DNA from: Planctomycetaceae bacterium
Lineage (GTDB): Bacteria; Planctomycetota; Planctomycetia; Planctomycetales; Planctomycetaceae
DNA: 64,000 nucleotides
NCBI GenBank assembly: GCA_002724315.1
Contig: PBOJ01000032.1
Location: 7,491 to 71,490 of the forward strand
Reading direction: 5' to 3'
Shown here: piece after piece, positions 22,158 to 30,805 of the stretch
How positions within the stretch are numbered: the stretch's first letter is position 1
How the letters are laid out: each line of letters starts with the position of its first letter
Program-made: the position numbers and the translations under genes
Notes under the pieces: generated by a model
Seen by the model: only the letters and a program-made list of their open reading frames with translations
Databases searched by the model: none
What the model was told of the DNA's origin: nothing

Positions 22158-25100
22158 ATGGGCAACCCGAAACGTCATGTCTGCGGCACACCTGTCACAG
22201 TTCCCGGACAAATTTCGCGACCGCTGCACGGTTCAACGGTCCGGACACTCGCGCTGACCGCATTCCTGGGGATTTGCCCGTCGCTGATCGCCGCCGACCC
22301 GAAACCCGAACCATTCGAACGGGGACTGTTGCCGAAGGTCGAAACCGGTGCCCATCGACTGCTCGAATCACACGAGGATTTCGACGGCCGGGGCGTGGTC
22401 GTAGCGATCTTCGACACCGGTGTTGACCCAGGTGCCACCGGGCTGCAAACCACCAGTAACGGCAAGCTGAAGGTGATTGACCTGATCGACGGCACCGGCA
22501 GTGGCGATGTCGACACCTCGACTGTCCAATCAGCCTCAAGCGGAAAACTGACCGGACTGACCGGGCGCACCTTGACGATTCCGCCGAACTGGAAAAATCC
22601 CAGCGGAAAATTTCACCTCGGATGGAAACGGGCCTTCGACCTGTTCCCCGGCGATTTGGTAGGACGTCTGAAACGCGAGCGTCGGCGTGACTGGGAACGT
22701 CGTCAACGAGTCACTCTCAACAAGGTCAAACAGGATCTGGCCGCCTGGAACACGGCCCATCCGAAGCCGAACGGATCCGAACGGATCCACCGGGAAGAAC
22801 TCGCCGAACGGATCACGCAACTCCAGGCGGCCGCCGGCAACCTGAAGGATCCCGGACCGATCTTTGACTGCGTCGTCTTCCACGACGGAACGCGATGGCG
22901 AGCGGTGGTGGACACCGACGAGGACGGTGACCTGGGCGAGGAAACCGTGCTGACGACGTACCGCGACGAGCCGAAGTACGCCACGTTTTCCTCGGCCAGC
23001 CTGCTCAACTTCACCGTCAACATCTTCGACAAGGGGAACCTGCTGTCGATTGTCACCACCTGCGGAGCACATGGGACGCACGTAGCCGGCATCGTCTCGG
23101 CCCACTACCCCAAGCAACCCCGTCGCAACGGCCTGGCACCCGGTGCTCAAATCGTCTCGGTCAAGATCGGTGATACCCGTCTGGGATCCATGGAAACCGG
23201 GGCCGGCTTGGTGCGAGGACTGCACGCGGTGTTGCGCAACGACTGCGACCTGGTCAACATGAGCTACGGGGAGCCCTCTCATTTGCCCAACCGCGGACGA
23301 CTCTCCTCGTTGTTCTCAGAACTGGTCAATCGGCACGGCGTCGTTTTTGTCGCCAGTGCCGGCAACGCGGGACCGGCCCTCTCGACGGTCGGTTCCCCGG
23401 GTGGCACCACGACGGCCCTGCTCGGAGTCGGTGCCTACGTCTCGCCGGCAATGATGCGATCCGAATATTCGTTGAGAAAACTGCTGCCGGGAATGCCCTA
23501 CACATGGTCCAGCCGAGGACCGACCTCGGACGGCGATGCGGGTGTCGACATCTTCGCACCCGGTGGTGCCGTGGCCCCGGTCCCAGGCTGGACACTCCAG
23601 GGCAGCATGCGGATGAACGGCACATCGATGTCCTCGCCCAACGCCTGCGGCAACCTGGCCCTGCTGATCTCCGGACTCAAGCAACAGAAGATCCCCTATA
23701 CCCCCACCAGCCTCCGACGCGCCATCCGCAACACCGCGGAGCCGATCGCGGGCCCCGCGGCGGACGGATTTGGCCAGGGCCCTGGACTACTGCAGGTCGA
23801 TCGAGCCTGGGACTACCTGGCACAACACGCCGCATCGGTCGGAGAAACCCTGCCAATCGAAGTGCGGGTCGGGGGAGGACGTGGTCGACGAGGCATCTAC
23901 CTGCGTGACGCTCACGAATCCGCACAGCCAGCTTCGCGACTGGTCCAGTTGACACCACGTTTTCCGGAAAACCATGACAATTCCGCGAGGGTCGCATTCC
24001 AGTTGAACCTGGCTCTCGAGCCGTCCGCCAACTGGATCGACTGCGGCAAGCAGCTGCTGCTGACCCACGGGGGGGGCAATTTCCGCGTGACCATCGACCC
24101 CAACGGACTCGGGCCGGGAGCGCACCGCGGAGAGGTCCTGGTTCTCGACAGCGACCAACCAGACCGCGGCCCACTGGCGAGAGTCCCCATCACCGTGATC
24201 AAGCCGCATCCCCCCACCGCCCGGGCCAGTTGGCACTCGGTCGTCCCGTTCCATCCAGGAACGCTGGCCAGGCGCTTCCTCGACGTCCCGACCGGAGCCA
24301 CTTGGGCGGACATCTCGTTGACCCTGAGACCGCCAAGCAAGGAACCGACAGAACCTTCGAACTCTTCTGCGGCGGACACTCCCGACGTCGCCGGCCCCAA
24401 CCGACGTTTCGTACTGCACTCGGTTCAACTCCGCCCCGGACGGAGCTTTCGCGACGACCAGTCACGGCGTTACCTGACGTTGCGACCGGGAGCAGAAACC
24501 GTCCACAGCATCCCGGTTGTCCCCGGCCGGATGCTGGAACTTTGCCTGGCACAGTACTGGTCCAGTCTCGGCAAGTCATCGGTCGACTGGTCTGTCCGTT
24601 TTCACGGAATCGTCCCGGACCAGCGGGAAGTGACCCTGACTGCGGGGCAGGGGGGGCAGCGAGTTCTCCTGCAAAACCACCTGGTCGCCGAGGACCTGTC
24701 ACCCAAAGCCTCTCTGACGACCCACCGCACTCTCGTCCCCGCGGCAAGCAGTTCGCTTGAGGCGCTGCCGATTGATCGCGACCGCCTGACACGCGACCGT
24801 GTGATTCACCGGCTGATTATCGACTACGAGTTCCAACAAAAGCGGACTGGCAACGTGTCACCACATTTCCCGGATCTCGACAACCAGCTCTACGATTCGC
24901 CTTTCGGCACACAGCTCTGGATGATATTTGACAGCAACAAGAAACGTGTCGGGTGTGACGACACCTTCCCCGAGCCACTGCGGCTTTCTCCCGGCTCCTA
25001 TCGGCTGCGGCTTCAGTTGCGACACACCGACGAGGCGTTGCTCAACCGTCACAAGTCACTGCGACTGGCACTCGACAGACCCTTGTCCAAACCGATCGGC

Positions 25101-26045
25101 ATCACGGTCGCATCGAATCGGGCCACCGCATCGCTGCGATTGCGTTCGTCGTCATCGGGCCCTTTGCCGGCCGGATCATCGCGTTCGATCTTCCTGGTCG
25201 CCCCATCTCGCAGCCAGGTGCCGACGACAGCCACACCCGGTGACCTGCTGTTGGGATCCGTACACTACGGTCGAACCGACGCGTCGCGGCAGGGATCCGG
25301 ACAACGGCCCGGCGGATTCGGCGTATCCCTTGTCGTACCGGCCACCGTCACCAGAACCAAGCCCCCGGCAAAACCGGCCGCCGGGAACCTCGCCACAGAA
25401 CAACGCAATTTCCTGGTCGACCGCCTGTCGAGAATCCCATTTGAAACCCGTCGAAAAGAGTTCGATGAGCTGGCTGCGAAGCTGCTGGCCGAGACCCCCA
25501 AGTCTCTGCCGGTGCTGTTGATTCGCCTGGAAAAACTCGATCACCCCAAACACCGCAAGCACCGCCTTCCGGAGGTCATTGCTGCCGCCGACACGGTAAT
25601 CGCGACCATCGACACCGACAAACTGGCCCGGACACTTGGTCGACGCGGTGGCCGTTCCAAGAACAAGGATGTGCTGGTCGACGCGCTCTACCGCAAGGGA
25701 CGGGCATTGGCCTACATGGAATTGCCCGACGTCGTCGACAAGCATCCGATTGCCGACAAAGCGGCCCACGACAAAGCTTTCAAGAGCAACTTCAAGGCAC
25801 TGGGCAACTGGGTCGACACGACCGAAAAGAAGTACGTCCTGCTACACATCCGACACGAACGGCGTCGAGGCCGGCCGGCGGTCGCCCTGAAATGGCTCCA
25901 GAAGTACTACCCGGGAACACCGGCCAACTACTGGTACGTCAAGAAACGCCGTGACCTGTACCAGAAGCTCGGCTGGTCCCATTGCCACGAGTATGAACAC
26001 CGCTGGCTGTTGGCACGTTTCCCCAAAACTTACGAGGCCTTTTAG
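22158..26045 (+). CDS. Tripeptidyl-peptidase II-like subtilase (S8), exported
   Basis: Serine exopeptidase-type subtilase of 1295 residues. Numbered from ATG 22158, the triad is Asp86 (IFDTGVDP), His305 (AHGTHVAG) and Ser490 (NGTSMSSP), with oxyanion Asn403 (SAGNAGP). The Asp-His gap of 219 residues and His-Ser gap of 185 equal those of human TPP II to within one or two residues, and the length is near its 1249. The long C-terminal half should form the TPP II spindle scaffold. Residues 25-47 look like a signal peptide (hydrophobic TLALTAFLGICPSLIA, then AD), unlike cytosolic eukaryotic TPP II. The start has GGAAGAG 8 nt upstream; a GTG at 22149 is the alternative. Confidence 0.9.
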   Translation: MGNPKRHVCGTPVTVPGQISRPLHGSTVRTLALTAFLGICPSLIAADPKPEPFERGLLPKVETGAHRLLESHEDFDGRGVVVAIFDTGVDPGATGLQTTSNGKLKVIDLIDGTGSGDVDTSTVQSASSGKLTGLTGRTLTIPPNWKNPSGKFHLGWKRAFDLFPGDLVGRLKRERRRDWERRQRVTLNKVKQDLAAWNTAHPKPNGSERIHREELAERITQLQAAAGNLKDPGPIFDCVVFHDGTRWRAVVDTDEDGDLGEETVLTTYRDEPKYATFSSASLLNFTVNIFDKGNLLSIVTTCGAHGTHVAGIVSAHYPKQPRRNGLAPGAQIVSVKIGDTRLGSMETGAGLVRGLHAVLRNDCDLVNMSYGEPSHLPNRGRLSSLFSELVNRHGVVFVASAGNAGPALSTVGSPGGTTTALLGVGAYVSPAMMRSEYSLRKLLPGMPYTWSSRGPTSDGDAGVDIFAPGGAVAPVPGWTLQGSMRMNGTSMSSPNACGNLALLISGLKQQKIPYTPTSLRRAIRNTAEPIAGPAADGFGQGPGLLQVDRAWDYLAQHAASVGETLPIEVRVGGGRGRRGIYLRDAHESAQPASRLVQLTPRFPENHDNSARVAFQLNLALEPSANWIDCGKQLLLTHGGGNFRVTIDPNGLGPGAHRGEVLVLDSDQPDRGPLARVPITVIKPHPPTARASWHSVVPFHPGTLARRFLDVPTGATWADISLTLRPPSKEPTEPSNSSAADTPDVAGPNRRFVLHSVQLRPGRSFRDDQSRRYLTLRPGAETVHSIPVVPGRMLELCLAQYWSSLGKSSVDWSVRFHGIVPDQREVTLTAGQGGQRVLLQNHLVAEDLSPKASLTTHRTLVPAASSSLEALPIDRDRLTRDRVIHRLIIDYEFQQKRTGNVSPHFPDLDNQLYDSPFGTQLWMIFDSNKKRVGCDDTFPEPLRLSPGSYRLRLQLRHTDEALLNRHKSLRLALDRPLSKPIGITVASNRATASLRLRSSSSGPLPAGSSRSIFLVAPSRSQVPTTATPGDLLLGSVHYGRTDASRQGSGQRPGGFGVSLVVPATVTRTKPPAKPAAGNLATEQRNFLVDRLSRIPFETRRKEFDELAAKLLAETPKSLPVLLIRLEKLDHPKHRKHRLPEVIAAADTVIATIDTDKLARTLGRRGGRSKNKDVLVDALYRKGRALAYMELPDVVDKHPIADKAAHDKAFKSNFKALGNWVDTTEKKYVLLHIRHERRRGRPAVALKWLQKYYPGTPANYWYVKKRRDLYQKLGWSHCHEYEHRWLLARFPKTYEAF

Positions 26046-26101
26046 GCCGGCGACGTGCCGTACGTTTCAAGCCGTCCTGCAGCAATGATCCGGTTTCCGT
26101 T

Positions 26102-26887
26102 TCACTGGCCCCCACCGGTATCCTTCTTCAGCGCCCAAAGGATCCCGTTCCTCAGCAATCGACGGAAGGACGACAACTGGAAGTCCTTGGGGTGTCCAAG
26201 GGACGTGTAGAAGACCCGGCCGCCGCGATACGCGTGCGTCCAGGCCACCGGCTCGGCCGGAGCTCCCTTCACCTGTCCACTGATCAGGGGGACACACGAC
26301 TTCTTCAACGGGTTGACCCTGTACAACGATCCGCCGACATCGAACGGCTTCGACGACACGCCGACCAGAACCGGATGCCCCTTGGCGGCCGCCAGAACCT
26401 CGACAGTCGTCACCAGCTTGTTTCCGTGGTGCCCCACGTAGTGGCCACCCAGGACTTCCGGATCGAACTCCTGCCATTCGGCGTGCCCCTTCGGGTGTTT
26501 GCCCTTGGTGTGAAAGGCGTGACTGGCCGTTCGCACTCCGACCAACGGCCGGCCGGCTGCCAGGTACTTCCGAACCCTGGCAAGATCAGCCTCGGGCAAC
26601 GCTCGACGGCGAACACTCAGCACGACCAGGTCCGCTGTTTCAATCGCCTCGATTCCCGGAAATCGGTTGCCATCCTTCCGGTCAGCATGCACGAACGTAC
26701 AACGAAATTTCAGCTTGCCGATCAGCTCGTCACGCGCAAATTCAGGAAGTGTTTCCTGCGTCTTGTACTCACGTTCACCGATCAGAAACACGACGTGGGG
26801 TGCCGCAGCTGAAACCGCCTGCGCCCCACACAACAGTGCCACCGACACGGCAACAACCGCCTTCATTCCAGCCGTCGCAAGCCTCAT
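26102..26887 (-). CDS. Exported ThuA-like domain protein
   Basis: A 261-residue protein with a signal peptide (about 1-27, ending VSAAA) followed by a ThuA-like (class I glutamine amidotransferase-like) fold. It opens HVVFLIGEREYKTQETLP, a typical start in planctomycete ThuA proteins. HAFHTKGKHPKGHAEW and GGHYVGHHG supply a His-rich face, and the end shows RGGRVFYTSLGHPKDF. ThuA proteins are linked to sugar (trehalose) use, but these exported members have no proven reaction. The ATG at 26887 has GGAGG 8 nt upstream. It is convergent with the TPP II-like gene. Confidence 0.85.
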   Translation of the reverse strand: MRLATAGMKAVVAVSVALLCGAQAVSAAAPHVVFLIGEREYKTQETLPEFARDELIGKLKFRCTFVHADRKDGNRFPGIEAIETADLVVLSVRRRALPEADLARVRKYLAAGRPLVGVRTASHAFHTKGKHPKGHAEWQEFDPEVLGGHYVGHHGNKLVTTVEVLAAAKGHPVLVGVSSKPFDVGGSLYRVNPLKKSCVPLISGQVKGAPAEPVAWTHAYRGGRVFYTSLGHPKDFQLSSFRRLLRNGILWALKKDTGGGQ

Positions 26888-27089
26888 CCCAAGCTCCTCC
26901 CTTTCGTCGAACACAGCAGACACACACCGGCCACAACCGCACTTACGTTTCCATTGCGGAATCTCTAAGATCCCAGCCGCCACAGCGAACCACCTTGTGA
27001 CGGGCCAGCGAGAATCGGACCGCGAATCGCATCACCACCCGATCGTACTTCCACTCCGGCCAACACGCGACTCCAAAAGGAATCAGCAA

Positions 27090-28049
27090 ATGATGACGAG
27101 CCCAATGTGTTCCCGCCTGTCACACGCTTTGGTGTGGGCCCTGGCAATCGTGGTTTTCCCCCCAGCCATACAGGGCCAAGTTGTACTGAAACCGAAGCTG
27201 CAGCCCAAAACAACACGACTCTACAATTCGGAAACCAACACCAAGCAGATTCTCACTCTCGCCGGCATGGACATTGAGACCAAGGCAACACAATTTACGA
27301 TCACCGAAGAGACACTCGGCGCAAGAGGTGCTGACGGATCGCTGCGACTGTTGGAGACAATCAGAAAACTGCAGCAGGAAATCACTCTCCCGGGATTCAC
27401 GGTCACCTTCGATTCCAGCAACCCAGGGAAAAAAGCCCCTCTCCCACAGCTCGAGCCAATGCTGGATCTACTCCGAGCCATCTCGAAGGCCAAGACCACC
27501 CTCGTCCACAACAAGCTGGACCAGGTGATCAAGGTTGAAGGCATAAGCGAACTGATCAAGGGTCTCGACCCGGCGGTCCGCAAGAACTTCTCGACCCAAT
27601 TTGGCCCCGAGATCGTCCTCGCCCGCTGGAAAAACAGGAATCAGCGGATCCCGTCCAAACCGGTTCGGATTGGAGACAAATGGGAACACACCAGCGTGAT
27701 GGATCTCGAAGCGGGCCAGAAGATCAGGATCAAACGGAGGTTCAGCTACACCGGGACGGTCAAGGAGGGCCCGAACACGCTGCACCGGATCACATCCCGA
27801 TCACTCGAAGCCACTCTCAGCCAGGACGCCCCCGAAGGAAGCCCGACAAAGATCACCGCCAGCAAGCTCAAGGTCGCAAAGGGAACAGGTGAGATCCTGG
27901 TCGATCTCGAGCATGGCATCATCTATTCCGATTCGGATACCACCCGGATGACCGGCACGCTGACGCTCGAAGTCAACGGCATGACACTCGACGGTCGCCT
28001 CGATCTGACAATCGCTATCAACAGGAAGGTTGATTCACTCCAAAAGTGA
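27090..28049 (+). CDS. Exported beta-rich protein of unknown function (DUF6263-like)
   Basis: I do not recognise a function. The 319 residues begin with a signal peptide (LVWALAIVVFPPAIQGQ, cleaved near 29). A lipid-binding-like beta pattern follows (LYNSETNTKQILTLAGMDIE), then a conserved-looking VRIGDKWEHTSVMDLE near 190. The last third repeats T/E/G-rich strands (TRMTGTLTLEVNGMTLDG). The overall pattern recalls DUF6263-type proteins. The start is the first of two tandem ATGs, with AAAGG about 10 nt upstream. The frame stays open upstream to 26667 but overlaps the ThuA gene there. Confidence 0.7.
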   Translation: MMTSPMCSRLSHALVWALAIVVFPPAIQGQVVLKPKLQPKTTRLYNSETNTKQILTLAGMDIETKATQFTITEETLGARGADGSLRLLETIRKLQQEITLPGFTVTFDSSNPGKKAPLPQLEPMLDLLRAISKAKTTLVHNKLDQVIKVEGISELIKGLDPAVRKNFSTQFGPEIVLARWKNRNQRIPSKPVRIGDKWEHTSVMDLEAGQKIRIKRRFSYTGTVKEGPNTLHRITSRSLEATLSQDAPEGSPTKITASKLKVAKGTGEILVDLEHGIIYSDSDTTRMTGTLTLEVNGMTLDGRLDLTIAINRKVDSLQK

Positions 28050-28237
28050 TCCGTTGGACACCGATTGGGGACCGAATTCGACCGGGTTTCACGCTGAATC
28101 CGCTGATGACTGCGGTCAGATTCTGTCGATAACTCAGAAGGGGTCGTCTGAGACGATTGTGCGGTCCCGTTGCATCTCGCAACTGTGACTGGCAAGGCCT
28201 CCCCAGTGCGACAGACGAGTTCGAGGAGATCTAGGCT

Positions 28238-29638
28238 GTGGTTTTCCGCTTACTGGCACTGCTGTTGCTGCTGTCACCGGCCATTGGAATTGCCGCTCCA
28301 CCCGTCCAGGCTGACAACTCCCCTGGACGGATCGCATTCAACAGGCTGCTCGAACAGGCCGAAGCTGCCTGGCAGGAGAGTCGAACCGAAGAAGCCCTTC
28401 GTTGCTATCAAATCGCAAAGAAGATGGCTCGAACGCACAAACTGAAACTCTCCGGCCGGGATGAGGCCTTGATGGCGTTCATCACGCGACACGAAGCCGG
28501 CCAAACACACGAACAAACCGGTCGGCAGGCTGGATGCGAAACCGATGTAACCGCAGCCAGCCCGGTTCCTGCAAAACCAACCGTTCCGAGATCCATTCCT
28601 GGCCCTGTCGCTTCGCCGAAAAAGATCCTTCCCCCCAAAGACTCTCTCCAATCCCCAAAGACCGGTGTTGTGATTCCTGAAATCGGATCTCCCCCCCCTC
28701 CTGTCATCGAGGGTCCGAAACGAACACTCGTCCCCCCGGTCCGGCCGTCTCTCCGGGAACCGTCTCTCGGTTCCACCAAAAAGACCATTCTGCCGACAGT
28801 CGACACCCCAGCACCCGACACTCCGACCATCGCCCCCGGCAAGAACCAGCCAAAGGAAACACCCCCGCAGCCGAGTATCAACGACGCACAGCCTGAGGCC
28901 GGCTCCGTCGAGGACCGGTCACCAGGCAGTGAGGAAGAACTTGTCCCCGTCGTCACCCCTCCGGCCGCCCAGGCACCCGAACTGCCAGCACCGGACCCCC
29001 AGGATGGCAAGGCACTGATTCCAGAAGCCGATTCGCCAGCCCCGGAGGCGGCGCCGGAAGATGACACAGATGTCCAGCAACCGGTCAAACTGACAGCTGA
29101 CCGACAAGCCGTCTCGATTGGACCACCGGACACCGGGCGGTCGGACGGCGTTCTTGCCGTCGCCGCCCCCGTGACATCCGCTGGGATGCCATCCGCCACT
29201 CCCGGCCCCATCTCCGACCGGCACCTGACCCTGATGATGTTCGGGCCCATCGTTCTGGCATTGTTCCTGCTGGGCCTTCTGACCCAGGAAATGCCCAACC
29301 CTCGCCGTATCATCGCGTGGATCGCACAGAAACGTCACGCCCCCCAGGCGGTCGCAGAAACGCCAGTTGAGCTGACATCTTCCATCGCAGCTGCACCGGC
29401 GGCAATCACCAAGAACGAACTGGCAGTCACGATCAGCTCCAAGCGGCAGAACAAGGCCCTTTACTACACCGCCACGATCGAATTGCCTGGAGTCGAACCG
29501 GCCCGGATCATCAAGCGGCGCGACGGCAGTCCTCAATATCGGAGCCGCGCGGCCGCGCTCAGTTCAGCTCGGCGCGTTGCCCGTCGGCTCGGCTACACAG
29601 GAGTCCGCGAAGTGGTGGCTCAAAAGAAAGTCGCCTGA
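28238..29638 (+). CDS. Proline-rich single-pass membrane protein, unknown function
   Basis: Not recognised. The 466 residues have a signal peptide (LLALLLLLSPAIGIAA), then a TPR-like helix pair (about 31-70, AAWQESRTEEALRCYQIAKKMA). A low-complexity stretch rich in Pro, Ala, Glu and Ser follows (about 105-320), then one transmembrane helix near 333-350 (GPIVLALFLLGLLTQ). The C-terminal domain is basic (AALSSARRVARRLGYTG). The likely topology is a periplasmic N-terminal part and a cytoplasmic basic tail. The start is GTG at 28238 with GAGGAG 9 nt upstream. It sits 188 bp after the preceding exported protein, on the same strand. Confidence 0.72.
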   Translation: MVFRLLALLLLLSPAIGIAAPPVQADNSPGRIAFNRLLEQAEAAWQESRTEEALRCYQIAKKMARTHKLKLSGRDEALMAFITRHEAGQTHEQTGRQAGCETDVTAASPVPAKPTVPRSIPGPVASPKKILPPKDSLQSPKTGVVIPEIGSPPPPVIEGPKRTLVPPVRPSLREPSLGSTKKTILPTVDTPAPDTPTIAPGKNQPKETPPQPSINDAQPEAGSVEDRSPGSEEELVPVVTPPAAQAPELPAPDPQDGKALIPEADSPAPEAAPEDDTDVQQPVKLTADRQAVSIGPPDTGRSDGVLAVAAPVTSAGMPSATPGPISDRHLTLMMFGPIVLALFLLGLLTQEMPNPRRIIAWIAQKRHAPQAVAETPVELTSSIAAAPAAITKNELAVTISSKRQNKALYYTATIELPGVEPARIIKRRDGSPQYRSRAAALSSARRVARRLGYTGVREVVAQKKVA

Positions 29639-29669
29639 GACAGGCGGCTGAGCAAGGCTGGTCGCCAGC

Positions 29670-30170
29670 TCACTCGGCGACATCGTCATCGGTTAGCCAG
29701 CCCAGGATCTCCGTATCTTCGCCGCTGGCATCGGTCTTGCCTGGAGTCCGAACCGCCGGAGGGAGCTGTTTCGTCAGCCGCTCGGATCGCCGCTGCGACT
29801 TCCGTCGCGCCTCCAGCCCGGCCTGTTCGAGCAACGATCGCGAGAACGGATCTACTTCTGCCAAGGTGGGCGGTGGCCCATCAGTCAGCGGCCGGTAAAC
29901 CACTTCGAATTCGTGCCTGCCCACAGTTAGCTTGTCGCCGGGCATCAACACCTGTACCTCGACCCGTTGCCCGTTGACTTTCACGCCGTTGGTGCTGCGA
30001 AGGTCACGCACCTGCCAGTAACCGGAATCCATTTCCAGTTCGCAATGCTGTGACGAGACGTTCGGGAAATCCAGGTGAATATCGCACCGGCTTCGGCGAC
30101 CAACCAGCAACCGCTCTCTCAACAGCGGAATGGGGTCTCCTCCACCGACGGGCACCAGTTCACCAAACAT
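29670..30170 (-). CDS. FHA-domain phosphopeptide-binding protein
   Basis: Binds phosphothreonine peptides, usually from Ser/Thr kinase targets. The 166 residues carry one FHA domain at about 1-95 with all core residues: Gly24-Arg25 (VGRRSRCDI), Ser39-x-x-His42 (NVSSQHCEL) and Asn61-Gly62 plus Asn66-Gly67 (STNGVKVNG). A charged tail (RRKSQRRSERLTK) ends in acidic EILGWLTDDDVAE. The STAS gene ends 3 bp upstream and its stop lies within this gene's ribosome-binding region, so the pair is a coupled operon. Confidence 0.88.
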   Translation of the reverse strand: MFGELVPVGGGDPIPLLRERLLVGRRSRCDIHLDFPNVSSQHCELEMDSGYWQVRDLRSTNGVKVNGQRVEVQVLMPGDKLTVGRHEFEVVYRPLTDGPPPTLAEVDPFSRSLLEQAGLEARRKSQRRSERLTKQLPPAVRTPGKTDASGEDTEILGWLTDDDVAE

Positions 30171-30173
30171 CTC

Positions 30174-30578
30174 CTACGCCCCTTCGTCGGACAAAGACGA
30201 CCGGCTGACAATCAATTCCCGAATCACCGCAACGCCGTCATCTCGCGAATCGTGATGCGACCATGGCTCCCCGAGCTTCATCGAGGAGAATTGATCGATA
30301 TTGGCCTGCGAGGCCGAACAGTAGACAGCCAATCCTCCGCGGTAATCCAGGTTCCGCACCAATCGCACGATAGCACTGGTCATCACCCAGCCAAGCGTCG
30401 GAACGCTGCGAAGATCGACAACGACTCCTCGAACCGAAGAATCGTCCAGTGCCCGCATCACCCGATTGGCCTGGTTGTGGATGTCGAAATAGCGGAACGA
30501 CGACTCATCGCCAAGTGGCTCAACGATGACGACTTCGTCGACATGTTCGACCACAAAAACCGTCGTCTTATCGCTCAT
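30174..30578 (-). CDS. STAS-domain protein (anti-anti-sigma-like)
   Basis: A 134-residue single STAS domain, as in antagonists of anti-sigma factors. The central element is DLRSVPTLGWVMTSAIVRL at 53-71. Against the SpoIIAA pattern D-S-S-G-L-G, the site reads M-T-S-A-I-V, so the usual Asp is lost and the phospho-acceptor would be Thr. It either uses a different residue or is not switched in the standard way. The ATG is at 30578; a frame open to 30734 overlaps the divergent promoter region. It is followed by the FHA gene after 3 bp. Confidence 0.82.
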   Translation of the reverse strand: MSDKTTVFVVEHVDEVVIVEPLGDESSFRYFDIHNQANRVMRALDDSSVRGVVVDLRSVPTLGWVMTSAIVRLVRNLDYRGGLAVYCSASQANIDQFSSMKLGEPWSHHDSRDDGVAVIRELIVSRSSLSDEGA

Positions 30579-30805
30579 CCAACTGTCGCCGATTGCGTCT
30601 TCAGTGACCACGAGAACCCGCTGGGAACGCGAGTCCCCCGAGCCACAACTACAGCACCACGTCCCAAGCCAATTACCTCTGCAGCTGCCAAGTTGATCGA
30701 CAGCAATACCGATGTCAACTGCAAACGCCAACACGTGAACACACCCGAGCGCACTGTTAGAGTGGCCACAGCCTCACGCCACAGCCAATTTCATTCTGAG
30801 CCATC

